A DNA stretch of 37,254 nucleotides from Candidatus Hodarchaeota archaeon (GTDB lineage: Archaea; Asgardarchaeota; Heimdallarchaeia; Hodarchaeales; Hodarchaeaceae). Position 1 is the stretch's first letter. Each line of letters starts with the position of its first letter. The stretch is taken from contig JAEOTU010000370.1 of NCBI GenBank assembly GCA_016839665.1, positions 1 to 37,254 on the forward strand. Direction: 5' to 3'. The notes under the pieces were generated by a model. The model worked only from the letters and a program-made list of their open reading frames with translations. It ran no database searches and was not told the origin of the DNA. Made by a program: the position numbers and the translations under genes. This document shows positions 1 to 8,310 of the stretch, one piece after another.

Positions 1-294
1 ACAGGATACATTTCTGCTCTTATACTTCCACTTAACATTCCTCATGAATTATACACAGAAAATGAAGAAGATGAAGGTGAGGAAATTTCTCCTCAACTTC
101 AAGAAGATCTCAAGGAGATTACATTTTATAATTTCATAGCTCGTATAGATCAACCTCAAGATCCAGTATTGAATCCTGCTGAACATACAGATTGGAAATG
201 GTGCAGCTTTGAAATTGCTTATAAAATAATAAAATGGTCTGTAGAAAAAAAACTGTTAATGTTTGTCTATATCACTTTATTAGAAATCCGTTAA
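1..294 (+). CDS. C-terminal part of a probable NUDIX-like hydrolase (5' end outside the window)
   Basis: An open frame runs from base 1 to a TAA at 292-294 and gives about 97 residues. The visible part has no catalytic Nudix box. Its end looks like the C-terminal part of NUDIX hydrolases: a strand-like FYNFIARID, an acidic/proline linker, then an EHTDWKWCSFEIA stretch followed by a helix. In dihydroneopterin-triphosphate-type NUDIX proteins the equivalent H-x-D-x-x-W segment closes the fold. Family assignment rests only on this pattern and is tentative. The next gene starts 44 bases downstream on the same strand, so the two could be co-transcribed. Confidence 0.4.
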   Translation, partial: TGYISALILPLNIPHELYTENEEDEGEEISPQLQEDLKEITFYNFIARIDQPQDPVLNPAEHTDWKWCSFEIAYKIIKWSVEKKLLMFVYITLLEIR

Positions 295-338
295 AATAAA
301 TTTTTCAAATTACTTTTGAAGCAAAAGAGGATTGTTTG

Positions 339-902
339 ATGACAAAAAGAGTGTTGATAGCATATGGAACTCGATTTGGGAGTACAGAAGAAATTTCGAG
401 CAAGTTTGCAGAGATCATGAGAAGTCAAGGCTTAGATACAACTGTTATAAATGTAAAAAAGGATAAATGGCCTCCATTGGATCAATTTGATGCTGTACTA
501 ATTGGTAGTGGTATAAAAATGGGAAGATGGACAAAGGAAGCAAAGAGGTTTTTTAAAAAGAATGTCAAAGCTTTGAAGGAGAAATCTTTCTTAGCAGTAT
601 TTGTAAGTTCAGGTGAAGCTTCTTATCCAGAGAAATATCAGGAGGCCAAAGAAAAGTATGTTGAGAAAATTATTTCTGATCTAGGTTTTAATTTAAATAA
701 AGTGATGTATGAAGCATTTGGGGGAGTATTCGATCTATCAACCACCTCAAAAATGGGTTGGTTGGACAAAAAGTTTTCAAATATGGCTGCAAGGGATGAT
801 GAAAGTTCTAATTTGACCGAGAATGAATATAATGATCTTCGAGATTGGGATCAAATTCAGTCATTCGCTAATGACGCTACTACTAGAATTCTTCAATTGT
901 AG
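339..902 (+). CDS. Flavodoxin-domain protein (HemG/flavodoxin-like)
   Basis: This 187-residue protein begins with the flavodoxin pattern VLIAYGTRFGSTEEIS, in which the T/S/G-rich loop after strand 1 binds the FMN phosphate. It continues with DAVLIGSGIKMGRW and AVFVSSGEA, the usual second and third flavin-contacting loops. The length and the central segment resemble menaquinone-dependent protoporphyrinogen oxidase (HemG) and stand-alone archaeal flavodoxin-domain proteins. Redox shuttling is therefore likely, but the substrate is unknown. The ATG at 339 follows AGAGG (326-330) with an 8-base gap; an in-frame TTG at 336 is also possible. A hairpin with a T-run lies 35 bases after the stop. Confidence 0.8.
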   Translation: MTKRVLIAYGTRFGSTEEISSKFAEIMRSQGLDTTVINVKKDKWPPLDQFDAVLIGSGIKMGRWTKEAKRFFKKNVKALKEKSFLAVFVSSGEASYPEKYQEAKEKYVEKIISDLGFNLNKVMYEAFGGVFDLSTTSKMGWLDKKFSNMAARDDESSNLTENEYNDLRDWDQIQSFANDATTRILQL

Positions 903-936
903 ATGTTACTTCTCATCCTATCTCAAAGAAAATCAG

Positions 937-985
937 AAAAAAAGAATTACCAAAATGATTCTTGCGTCATTAGAACTCTTTTTTT
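937..985 (+). terminator. Hairpin plus T-run after the flavodoxin gene
   Basis: The arm 937-948 (AAAAAAAGAATT) pairs with 974-985 (AACTCTTTTTTT), 11 of 12 positions. A perfect 5-bp inner stem, AATGA (954-958) with TCATT (967-971), closes an 8-base loop. The right arm ends in seven T on the + strand. Archaeal termination mainly needs the T-run, so this is a plausible transcript end for the gene at 339-902. Confidence 0.45.
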
Positions 986-1023
986 GAGAAAGATTCTGTA
1001 AATTTGATTTCTTTAGAAGATGT

Positions 1024-1150
1024 TTAAATTACATCTGATGTAGGTTGGTAGTTACCTTGGTATACTGTTTTGTCATCAACAGCATTGATGAAAATCATCT
1101 GTGCAATCGCTACTGATACATGCACAGAAAAAGGCGGAGAATTGAGCTAG
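1024..1150 (-). pseudogene. Truncated remnant of a second dcd/dut-type gene (3' end only)
   Basis: Most of the 345-base gap between 902 and 1248 is explained by this remnant. Bases 1034-1146 match 3837-3949, the 3' end of the intact dCTP deaminase/dUTPase-like gene, in the same orientation. By hand I count about 13 mismatches in 113 bases. Read on the minus strand it still encodes FSVHVSVAIAQMIFINAVDD and the following YQGNYQPTSD, close to the intact protein, and stops at 1024-1026. Upstream the frame is closed by a TAG around 1148 and homology ends, so about 70% of the gene is missing. Many differences are silent or conservative, which suggests the copy was functional for a time before truncation. 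Confidence 0.75.
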
Positions 1151-1200
1151 GTTTCATGAGAATTTGGACTTTTTTTTCCGAGAATTTCGCAACGCAAGCA

Positions 1201-1210
1201 TAATATATTT
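1201..1210 (+). promoter_or_regulatory. Possible TATA box for the membrane-protein gene at 1248
   Basis: TAATATATTT lies about 40 bases upstream of the ATG at 1248, in the AT-rich stretch between the dcd remnant and the gene. A GGTGA element sits about 8 bases before the ATG. The spacing is compatible with an archaeal promoter and a short leader. The call rests on pattern and position only. Confidence 0.3.
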
Positions 1211-1247
1211 CTAATTTTGCTGGTATAACGATCTTGGTGAATTATTC

Positions 1248-2585
1248 ATGATAAAAACAGGAAAACAACGCGTTCATTTTGATGGACCTTTTTATACAGG
1301 TTATTTCATTGAAACAGGTTCTCTGATTGATAAAGGGTATTCAGTTGTGCAGAAACAGGTTTTATCAGCCCTCACCGCTGATACAAAATTACAATGGGCA
1401 ATTGAAGGTAGTAGTGACAGTGAACTACTATGGGATGTCAGTTATCAAAACATATATGGAGGAACACCCATGGTGCCTGCGTCTTTTCTTACCCATCGTC
1501 CAGAAAAGATAATAAATTCTCAAAGCGTCTGTGGAGGAGTTACCTTCACTATTATCGACGCCATTTTTTACATCCACGATTATGGTACAGGAGTCTACCG
1601 AATTATGGTTGAAGTAGATCTCCAAAGGGATTATGATACAATTGACTATAGAAAACTTGTCGAAGAATATAGTAATACTCTTAGTAAAGTTATTGATCCT
1701 TGTATCAGTGAGTGTTTAGCAGTGTTAGATAAGATTCTAGATCAGGAAAATGTTCCTCTCACGTTTTATAACGAGATTTCTGAAAAATTAAAGAAAAAAG
1801 GGAATAATTTCATTCCTTTACGCCAAAGTTTATGGTTTCATCGGATTTTTCATTTTTTTACAGACAAAAAAGTATCAATAGAAGAAGCTAAACCTTATAT
1901 GGATCTACTTTTTTCATCTCAACAAATTGGCGCTCAAAATTGTTCATTAACTCCTTATGCGGTTGTTTACCCAGCTTTTGGATATAGCTTATCTATTGCT
2001 AATGAGGAAATGACCAAGGACATAGATTTGGATAGAGTGATCGATATTGCAGAATACTATTATGCTGCAACGTCATTATTAGACACTATCCTATTCACTA
2101 AGTTTGCAGAGTACTCTGTCAAGAAAAGTGATCCAAAGATTCAGGAATTAGAGGGGGATTTACTTGAAGTAAAGGAGTTGGCAGAACAGCTAGAGTTGTT
2201 TTTGTTAATATTAAAGGATTCTATAGTAAATTTTTCACCCTCCAGTACCTTGATCTGGCGTATGCTCGAAAAGGAATGGTATTACATTCCGATATTAGAA
2301 GCACTCCGTGAGAAGAATGATTTATTAAATATTAAATTGAATGAACTGGTTGATGATTTATCACAGAAACGTAGTGCTACTCTCAATCGGTTCGTTAAAA
2401 TATTTACTGTTTTTGCTGTATTTGGACCTTTAATCGAGATATATTCATTTCTACAAGACCGTGATATCATAACTGCTTTATTGTCTCTAGATCCATCTGT
2501 TTATCTAATTATAGGAATAGCTGGCGCTATAATAGGCATAACACTTGGTGTTACTGCGGTAACGGTATTCAGGAAGTATTTTTAG
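1248..2585 (+). CDS. Membrane-anchored protein of unknown function, CorA-like outline
   Basis: This 445-residue protein has no family I can name with confidence. Residues 1-150 look like an alpha/beta domain, residues 160-375 are mainly helical with charged amphipathic stretches, and two hydrophobic helices lie near 384-402 and 420-440, followed by a short basic end (FRKYF). A large soluble domain, a long helix and two C-terminal membrane helices is the outline of CorA-type ion channels. The CorA signature GMN after the first membrane helix is absent (the helix ends in a YSFLQDRD stretch), so an ion-transport role is only a suggestion. The gene converges on the MFS transporter gene and their stop codons overlap by four bases. 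Confidence 0.6.
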   Translation: MIKTGKQRVHFDGPFYTGYFIETGSLIDKGYSVVQKQVLSALTADTKLQWAIEGSSDSELLWDVSYQNIYGGTPMVPASFLTHRPEKIINSQSVCGGVTFTIIDAIFYIHDYGTGVYRIMVEVDLQRDYDTIDYRKLVEEYSNTLSKVIDPCISECLAVLDKILDQENVPLTFYNEISEKLKKKGNNFIPLRQSLWFHRIFHFFTDKKVSIEEAKPYMDLLFSSQQIGAQNCSLTPYAVVYPAFGYSLSIANEEMTKDIDLDRVIDIAEYYYAATSLLDTILFTKFAEYSVKKSDPKIQELEGDLLEVKELAEQLELFLLILKDSIVNFSPSSTLIWRMLEKEWYYIPILEALREKNDLLNIKLNELVDDLSQKRSATLNRFVKIFTVFAVFGPLIEIYSFLQDRDIITALLSLDPSVYLIIGIAGAIIGITLGVTAVTVFRKYF

Positions 2586-3784
2586 CAGCTATACTTTCTT
2601 TTTTCAGCTTTAGATAGCTTTGTAATTAGAAAAAGTAGTGCCATTGTCATAGGAATTCCTAAAACAAACCATAGTTGGAAAGCAGATTTAGAAGACCACA
2701 CCTCCGTTACAAATCCAACTAAAGGCCTTGAGAAAAACAACATTGAGCTATACAACATATTGGTAAATGAGAAAATCGACGCACGATGTGCATCTTCAAC
2801 CTCTCGGTTTAAAATGACTTTCAATACGGGATCACCTAAGTAGAATGCCGCACGTAAGATCATAATACCTCCAACACTTATAATCCCTGGTATGAATCCA
2901 GTAATTCCAACAGCACTTACAACAAGAAATAAGCTTGTTATTAGGAGTGGGATTTTACCAAATTTCTTTTCCAGTCGACCAGCGAAAAATCCACCTAGAA
3001 TTCCCAGCGAGGTGAAAATTAGATAAACAAAGCCAAAGAATTCAACATCAAATCCTAGTTCAATCAGAAATGGTTGAAAAATCAACGTAACGGTCCAATG
3101 GTACATCATAACAACAGCCATAAGGATGACGACATATTTTACAATATCATTGGAAAAGAATTGATTTTTCATTGCATTAAAAATATCATTAAATGATGGT
3201 GTTGCATAGGTACCTTTTTTAGGGGATGGTAACGTAAGAATTATGATTGCAGCAAAGAGAGAAACAATAACATTCAAAAAAATTGGCAAAATGGGGTCTA
3301 GATCGTAAAGAAATCCAGCAGAAAAATGAGTAATAATGAATGCTAAGCCAGTTATTGAAGAAAAGTATCCAAAAACATAGGTCGATTGATGGGATTGGTT
3401 TCCTTCTTTTAAAAGTTCATAAATGTAAGCAGTATCTGTTCCAGAGACAATAGCGATAAAAATTGACCAGCAAATCCAACAAACAATCAACCAGGAAAAA
3501 TCTGTAATATATATCATGAGGGTATAACTCATCGCTCCGAGTAAAGCACCGATGAAATACGTTTTTTTCCTTCCTAATCTATCTCCAATCATACCTGCTG
3601 GGACTTCAAATAATATGACACTCGCCCAAAAAACCATATCAGCAACAACGATCTCTGATAAGGAGATATTTCTCTCAAGGAGGAATAGAACCCATATAGG
3701 AAACCAAAATTGCATTTGAAGAAAAAAATAAGCCACTCCTAACCTCGGTAACCCAGAAACACCATAAAACTCCTTTAAATTCAT
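2582..3784 (-). CDS. Major facilitator superfamily (MFS) transporter
   Basis: The 400-residue protein is hydrophobic throughout, with about twelve predicted membrane helices in two halves joined by a charged central loop near residues 190-205. The MFS motif A is visible after the second helix as AGMIGDRLGRKK (about residues 63-74), and a weaker copy, GRLEKKFGK, sits in the second half. The length is typical of a 12-helix drug/sugar-type MFS carrier. The substrate cannot be read from the sequence. The start ATG at 3784 has GGAG upstream. The gene is downstream of, and co-directional with, the dcd/dut-type gene, but 48 bases separate them and a shared role is not obvious. Confidence 0.85.
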   Translation of the reverse strand: MNLKEFYGVSGLPRLGVAYFFLQMQFWFPIWVLFLLERNISLSEIVVADMVFWASVILFEVPAGMIGDRLGRKKTYFIGALLGAMSYTLMIYITDFSWLIVCWICWSIFIAIVSGTDTAYIYELLKEGNQSHQSTYVFGYFSSITGLAFIITHFSAGFLYDLDPILPIFLNVIVSLFAAIIILTLPSPKKGTYATPSFNDIFNAMKNQFFSNDIVKYVVILMAVVMMYHWTVTLIFQPFLIELGFDVEFFGFVYLIFTSLGILGGFFAGRLEKKFGKIPLLITSLFLVVSAVGITGFIPGIISVGGIMILRAAFYLGDPVLKVILNREVEDAHRASIFSFTNMLYSSMLFFSRPLVGFVTEVWSSKSAFQLWFVLGIPMTMALLFLITKLSKAEKRKYSC

Positions 3785-3832
3785 TTAGATATTACTCCAA
3801 AATTTCATTATCCCCTGACCACATATCTATAT

Positions 3833-4330
3833 TCAGTCTGATGAAGGTTGATAGTTACCTTGGTATACTGTTTTATCATCCACAGCACTTATGAAAATCA
3901 TCTGGGCAATCGCTACTGATACATGCAATGAAAAAGGTAGAGAGCTGAGTAATAATATTCGACCACGATTGTCTCCCACTCCTTGAAATCCCTTATCCCA
4001 GATTCCTGAGAAAACTGTGACGCCCATTCGTAAAAGGGTGGATCTTGGTGCGACAAATCCAATTGCATTGTTGGGTATGATGATTTCCTCGGCGACTTCC
4101 ACCAAATAGGACCCTGGGTTTAACTCCCAAAAGTTATTGGTTGGCTTTACTTCCAATAAGTTAGGATACTGTCGTTGATCTATCTCGGAAGTTAATCTAA
4201 CTTCTCCATTTAACTGGAATAGACGTTTTATAGATATATCAATTCCATTAGGTTGAACTATCCCCTGAGGGATGAACTGTTGTATTTTCACACCTGGCCA
4301 AACAGCAGGCATTGGGTGTTGCTGATCCAT
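3833..4330 (-). CDS. dCTP deaminase/dUTPase superfamily protein, more likely dUTPase
   Basis: The protein has the trimeric dUTPase/dCTP-deaminase fold signatures: VQPNGIDISIKR, then FVAPRSTLLRMGV for phosphate binding, then SGIWDKGFQG for the uracil/active-site loop, and a C-terminal VAIAQMIF strand. These enzymes lower dUTP and supply dUMP. In dCTP deaminases a Glu follows the DPG(W/F)xG loop in a V-x-L-E strand; here that strand reads RILLLSS with no Glu, so dUTP hydrolysis is more likely than deamination. The ATG at 4330 gives 165 residues; a TTG at 4375 would add 15 residues and lacks a clear Shine-Dalgarno site, and an ATG at 4312 is also possible. A broken copy of the 3' end lies at 1024-1150. 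Confidence 0.8.
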   Translation of the reverse strand: MDQQHPMPAVWPGVKIQQFIPQGIVQPNGIDISIKRLFQLNGEVRLTSEIDQRQYPNLLEVKPTNNFWELNPGSYLVEVAEEIIIPNNAIGFVAPRSTLLRMGVTVFSGIWDKGFQGVGDNRGRILLLSSLPFSLHVSVAIAQMIFISAVDDKTVYQGNYQPSSD

Positions 4331-4600
4331 AATGATTAAACTATCCTTAGAGTGCGGGTGACTCTTTACCGACAAAATTAATTAGCAGGTTAAAAAATTG
4401 ATAGTATTCTATAAGTGAAATATATTCGTAAGGTACCTGTTTTTCTCGAAAGAAATTTATCTTTCTGAATTAGTCTTACTTAGCATTTCAGATTAGATAG
4501 GTTAAATAACAAGCATATAGTTTTCAAACGAATAGAAACAAATTAAAAGAAATCTAGTTTTTTGCGTTAAAAACAATATCATTTTGGATGGTATAATAGA

Positions 4601-5257
4601 ATGGCTAATCGCAAATGGCATTTGATAACCGCAATGATTGTGTTTTTCATTTATTTGGTGATATATTGGTGGCTTGATACCTATACAAACTTGATACCTG
4701 AACTTCCCGATATCGGGTTATTATGGGTCGTAACAGCCTTTATAATGGCTTTAATTGGAGCAGAAGCTCCTGACTGGGATTTACTAGTAGGTTGGTTACA
4801 TCATCGGGATATTTCAACTCACAGCATTTTTATTCCATTAGTTATAACTATAGTTTTCCTCATTCAGAAATATATGACTCCTGATGATCCAACCTTGGTA
4901 TTAGCTCTTGTATTCACACCATTCTTATTAGGCTTCTCATCTCATCTTCTGTTGGATCTGTTTCCAAGTGTTGATCCAGAGAAGGAAATAAAAGAAAAAG
5001 GTGTGACACATACTGCTGCATTGTTATTGGGTGGTCTTATTTCAGGATTAACTGGAGTCGAGACAATTAAAGCACTTCAAGGAACATACTTGATTCATCT
5101 TCCGTTCAAGATGCCGGTATTGAGTGAAAAGAAAGGAAAAGCCTGGGAGCTTCGAAGAACTCTGCCATTACACGCCTCTCGATGGTGGTTATTCTTTAGT
5201 GGACTGATAACTGGACTCTTAGGGATTCTTCTTCTTGGTATTCTTGTGTGGGGTTGA
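4601..5257 (+). CDS. Membrane-bound metal-dependent hydrolase, DUF457/YdjM-like
   Basis: This 218-residue membrane protein carries the DUF457/YdjM pattern: GAEAPDWDLL, then HHRDISTHS, then SSHLLLDLF. The spaced Asp and His residues lie at helix ends and are thought to bind a metal ion. Several hydrophobic helices are visible (about 7-25, 38-55, 65-90, 105-125, 195-217). Relatives are often annotated as LexA-regulated or inner-membrane hydrolases, and their substrates are not established. A GGATGGT element lies shortly before the ATG. The gene converges with ornithine aminotransferase; in the 60-base gap, a 15-base sequence at 5239-5253 recurs with one change at 5300-5314. Confidence 0.75.
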   Translation: MANRKWHLITAMIVFFIYLVIYWWLDTYTNLIPELPDIGLLWVVTAFIMALIGAEAPDWDLLVGWLHHRDISTHSIFIPLVITIVFLIQKYMTPDDPTLVLALVFTPFLLGFSSHLLLDLFPSVDPEKEIKEKGVTHTAALLLGGLISGLTGVETIKALQGTYLIHLPFKMPVLSEKKGKAWELRRTLPLHASRWWLFFSGLITGLLGILLLGILVWG

Positions 5258-5317
5258 GGCTCCCTTATTTTTCTTTTTCTCAAAAACTAGGATCCTGAAT
5301 ATTCTTGAGTGGGGCTT

Positions 5318-6517
5318 TTACGATCCTAAAACCTTTGTGATTATGTTTAGAGCCCAATCTATTTCTTCTTTAGTGATAACAAGTGGAGGGGCGAAGCGAA
5401 TCGCAAAATCGTGTGTCTCTTTTGCTAAAATGCCTTCTTCAATGAGTTTTTCGGTGTAGGGACGCGCTTTCTCATGCAATTCTACGGCAGTGAATAATCC
5501 CTTTCCTCGGACTTCTTTTATACGCGAGTGGTCAATTTGTTGTAATCCTTTTAGAAAATAGGAACCCAATTCTGCTGATCTCTGGTCTAATTTCTCCTCC
5601 ACAAGAACGTCAAGTGCAGCATCACCAACAGCGCAAGCTAGAGGAAAACCACCAAAAGTTGAACCATGTGATCCAGGAATAAAGACTTTCATTATTTCTT
5701 TTCGAGATACAACAGCAGAGACTGGAAGTAATCCACCTCCAAGCGCCTTGCCTAATGTCATCACATCTGGAATTATCTCTTCATGTTGATGACAGAACAT
5801 CTTTCCAGTGCGCCCAAAGCCAGTTTGTATTTCATCTAGGATCAGGAGAACATTATTATTAGTACAAATGTCTCGAACTTTTTTCAAATAACCTTTTGAA
5901 GGCACAATAACGCCAGCTTCTCCTTGAATGGGTTCTACTAAGAAAGCAACGGTGTTAGGATTAATTGCTTTTTCCAAAGCTTCAGGATCATTGAATGGAA
6001 TGATTTTAAACCCAGGAGTGTAAGGCCCATAATTAGTATTAGCAAGAGGATCTGTTGAAAACCCTACAATGGTTGTTGTTCTGCCATGGAAATTGTTTGC
6101 ACAAACAATAATCTCTGCTTTATCTTTCTCTACTCCCTTTACCTCATAACCCCATCGTCGAACCATTTTAATGGCCGTTTCAACTGCTTCTGCTCCAGTA
6201 TTCATAGGTAACGCCGTATCAAAACCCTCCCCACATACTTCAAGCAAATGCTTTAGGTAAAGTCCCATACGATCATTATGAAATGCTCGGGATGTTAACG
6301 CGACACGATCAAGTTGATCTTTTAGTGCTTTGACGATTTTAGGGTGTTGATGACCTTGGTTCACAGCCGAATAAGCAGATAAACAGTCTAAATATTTTTT
6401 TCCTTCTGGATCATAGACCCAGACGCCTTGCGCTTTGGCAACAACCACAGAAATCGGATGATAATTATGCGCACCATATTTCATGTCAATATCCATAAAT
6501 TCTTTTGAATTAGTCAA
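5318..6517 (-). CDS. rocD: Ornithine aminotransferase (ornithine-oxo-acid transaminase)
   Basis: This PLP enzyme moves the delta-amino group of ornithine to 2-oxoglutarate, giving glutamate semialdehyde, and links arginine/ornithine with proline and glutamate metabolism. Diagnostic segments are YGAHNYHP (14-21), [14 protein letters not shown] (48-60), [11 protein letters not shown] (105-115), [10 protein letters not shown] (193-202), [13 protein letters not shown] (227-239, with D228 for the pyridine nitrogen) and TLGKALGGG, where K257 is the expected PLP lysine. YGAHNYHP and [10 protein letters not shown] are typical of ornithine, rather than acetylornithine, aminotransferases. The TTG start at 6517 has GAGGT seven bases upstream; the first in-frame ATG, at 6496, lacks such a site. 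A perfect inverted repeat at 6602-6629 lies about 85 bases upstream. Confidence 0.92.
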   Translation of the reverse strand: MTNSKEFMDIDMKYGAHNYHPISVVVAKAQGVWVYDPEGKKYLDCLSAYSAVNQGHQHPKIVKALKDQLDRVALTSRAFHNDRMGLYLKHLLEVCGEGFDTALPMNTGAEAVETAIKMVRRWGYEVKGVEKDKAEIIVCANNFHGRTTTIVGFSTDPLANTNYGPYTPGFKIIPFNDPEALEKAINPNTVAFLVEPIQGEAGVIVPSKGYLKKVRDICTNNNVLLILDEIQTGFGRTGKMFCHQHEEIIPDVMTLGKALGGGLLPVSAVVSRKEIMKVFIPGSHGSTFGGFPLACAVGDAALDVLVEEKLDQRSAELGSYFLKGLQQIDHSRIKEVRGKGLFTAVELHEKARPYTEKLIEEGILAKETHDFAIRFAPPLVITKEEIDWALNIITKVLGS

Positions 6518-6601
6518 GTTTAATACCTCAATAACTTGATAAACACAGTTTTTACTCTAATATCTCGATAATCTTAAATGCTAATAAAATTTTCTGAAAT
6601 C

Positions 6602-6629
6602 ATCAAGTAAATATCTCGAATTACTTGAT
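6602..6629. promoter_or_regulatory. Perfect 9-bp inverted repeat in the rocD / DUF2207 divergent promoter region
   Basis: ATCAAGTAA (6602-6610) and TTACTTGAT (6621-6629) are exact reverse complements with a 10-base spacer. The total span is 28 bases, so the arms face the same side of the helix, as in operators of dimeric helix-turn-helix proteins. A half-site, AACTTGAT, recurs near 6533-6540, and AATATCTCGA occurs twice in the region. It sits between the divergent rocD and DUF2207 genes and could control either. The Lrp-type regulator at 10396 is a candidate partner by proximity only. Confidence 0.45.
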
Positions 6630-6813
6630 TATACCAAGTGGATGTGCTTATTATCTTGCCTAGACAAGTGAATCTATTCATTTTTGTTTGAGATTCATTG
6701 ATATGGAATATATGAGAATTGTACCTAAGTCTATCTCGATAGAGTTCTGTAAAGAAAACATTCTTAATGTATCCAAAACTGTGACAAAACTAAACAGTTA
6801 TAGAGGGTATATC

Positions 6814-8310
6814 ATGATGGTTAAGAAATCTCATTGTTATGTTATTGGTTTCGTTCTCTTTTTGATGACTTCACAAATTAGTGGAGTCAAAGGTAACACT
6901 GAAGCTGTCAATGCTTACAAATTCTCTGTTCCGCAAGAAATAGTAGAAGTACATATCAACTTAGATGGATCTGCGGATATAGAATATCGGATTACTTTCA
7001 AAGTGGAGTCTGGGGGACAAGTCATTGATATTGTAGATATTGGATTTCCGAATAAACATTATAAACTTGGAAGTGTTACCGCAGATATAGATGGGCATAC
7101 TATCACAGATATTCGTGTTTCGGAGGTGGTAGATATCGGTGTAGAAATACATCTTGGTAGCTACGCTATTACCGACACAGGAACTTTGCACATACGGGGA
7201 AATCAACCTTACATGATATTTGAAGATACTGATGAGGTAGATATGGCTTCTGTAAAATTTGGAAACACTTGGTGGGAGTCTGCCTTTACTGTGGGTACAA
7301 CAAACTTAACCACACGCTTAATTTTTCCTTCAACTGTAGATGAATTAACCTATACTAAGTGGCATCAATTACAACCAGATCGTCAATATTTCTTACTAAA
7401 TGGTCGTAAAGTATTCGAATGGCATGAACCAAGCGCACTTCCTTACCAACAGTATCAATATGGAATTTCTTTTCCTAAGGAAGGGGTGACATGGCATTCA
7501 GGGATACCTCCCACCACAGAAGAACTTTTGATAATGGTAGCCGTTGTTGGTGGTATTATAATTATTATTATTATTGCGATAATAATTTCTACAAGGAGAC
7601 GGCGTCGGTTGATGGATTATATTCCACCATTTGTTTCAGTTCCCACTGCTGGCCCTAGAACTGACCTCCGTAGAGAAGAAGTGGCAATTGTCCTTGAAAA
7701 ACCAGTGAATGTTACGATTTCAATGATTATTCTCACCCTAATCCAAAAAGGCCTACTGCGACAGCTTTCAGCTGTAAGTCCTCGTCTTGAACCTGTCCGA
7801 GGGGGTTCAAGAAAGCATATCCGCAAATATGAGCGAGTTGTTCTCGGATCTATTCGTCCAGATTTCAGTCTTGATGAGGATGATATGGTTAAAGCCGTAT
7901 CTAGCCTAGTAAAGTCTACTCAACGACGTATACGCGGCTATTCTTATGAGAGAACTGTTGAATATTATGAAAGATTAATTCGAGATTCCATTGCTACAAT
8001 CAAATCAGAACCCGATCCACGGAATGTTCCTGCTGAAGCCTGGTTTTGGGCAATCTTGGATGAGGAATTCTTACCTGATTTAGAAGTACAAATCACAGAG
8101 CACGCAGATTATTACGATCACTATCCTTGGTATTACCATTATGGTTACCATCATTGGTATTGGATACCTCGAGGCAGATCTTTCACTAGCCGTTTGACGA
8201 GAATTAGTCATCCAGTTCCTCGGAGTAGTAGTGGGGGTTCGAGAGGAGGTGGAGGATGTGCCTGTGCCTGCGCTGGTTGTGCCTGTGCTTGCGCTGGAGG
8301 TGGACGCTAA
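6814..8310 (+). CDS. DUF2207-type membrane protein with a C-terminal (CACACAG)x2 tail
   Basis: The ATG at 6814 (or 6817) follows GAGGG at 6803-6807. It places a signal-peptide-like hydrophobic segment at residues 1-27, so longer in-frame starts such as TTG 6688 are unlikely. Residues 30-230 form a beta-rich extracytoplasmic domain like DUF2207. A very hydrophobic helix (about 238-263, a run of isoleucines) is followed by RRRRR, putting the C-terminal half in the cytoplasm. That half includes a winged-helix-like segment and a Tyr/His/Trp-rich stretch. The last 17 residues are two CACACAG units (482-495) and GGR, preceded by glycines; the six cysteines alternate with alanine. The stop codon is immediately followed by the ATG of the radical SAM gene. 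I infer that the tail is a substrate for that enzyme. Confidence 0.8.
   Translation: MMVKKSHCYVIGFVLFLMTSQISGVKGNTEAVNAYKFSVPQEIVEVHINLDGSADIEYRITFKVESGGQVIDIVDIGFPNKHYKLGSVTADIDGHTITDIRVSEVVDIGVEIHLGSYAITDTGTLHIRGNQPYMIFEDTDEVDMASVKFGNTWWESAFTVGTTNLTTRLIFPSTVDELTYTKWHQLQPDRQYFLLNGRKVFEWHEPSALPYQQYQYGISFPKEGVTWHSGIPPTTEELLIMVAVVGGIIIIIIIAIIISTRRRRRLMDYIPPFVSVPTAGPRTDLRREEVAIVLEKPVNVTISMIILTLIQKGLLRQLSAVSPRLEPVRGGSRKHIRKYERVVLGSIRPDFSLDEDDMVKAVSSLVKSTQRRIRGYSYERTVEYYERLIRDSIATIKSEPDPRNVPAEAWFWAILDEEFLPDLEVQITEHADYYDHYPWYYHYGYHHWYWIPRGRSFTSRLTRISHPVPRSSSGGSRGGGGCACACAGCACACAGGGR
8257..8298 (+). repeat. Two 21-base units encoding CACACAG
   Basis: Bases 8257-8277 and 8278-8298 are tandem 21-base copies differing at two positions, both third codon positions. 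Each encodes Cys-Ala-Cys-Ala-Cys-Ala-Gly. The repeat is GC-rich compared with the surrounding gene. The silent-only differences indicate that the peptide, not the DNA, is under constraint. Confidence 0.85.

Noticed and set aside
1024..1150. Regulatory RNA or a shared promoter explaining the repeat near the dcd gene
   Set aside because: The similarity follows the reading frame of the protein's C-terminus, with conservative changes, so a gene remnant explains it better.
1248..2585. Naming the protein a CorA magnesium channel
   Set aside because: The two C-terminal helices fit, but the GMN signature is missing and the soluble domain is not recognisable.
5239..5314. A mobile-element target duplication after the DUF457 gene
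   Set aside because: The 15-base near-repeats are only 46 bases apart and flank no element.
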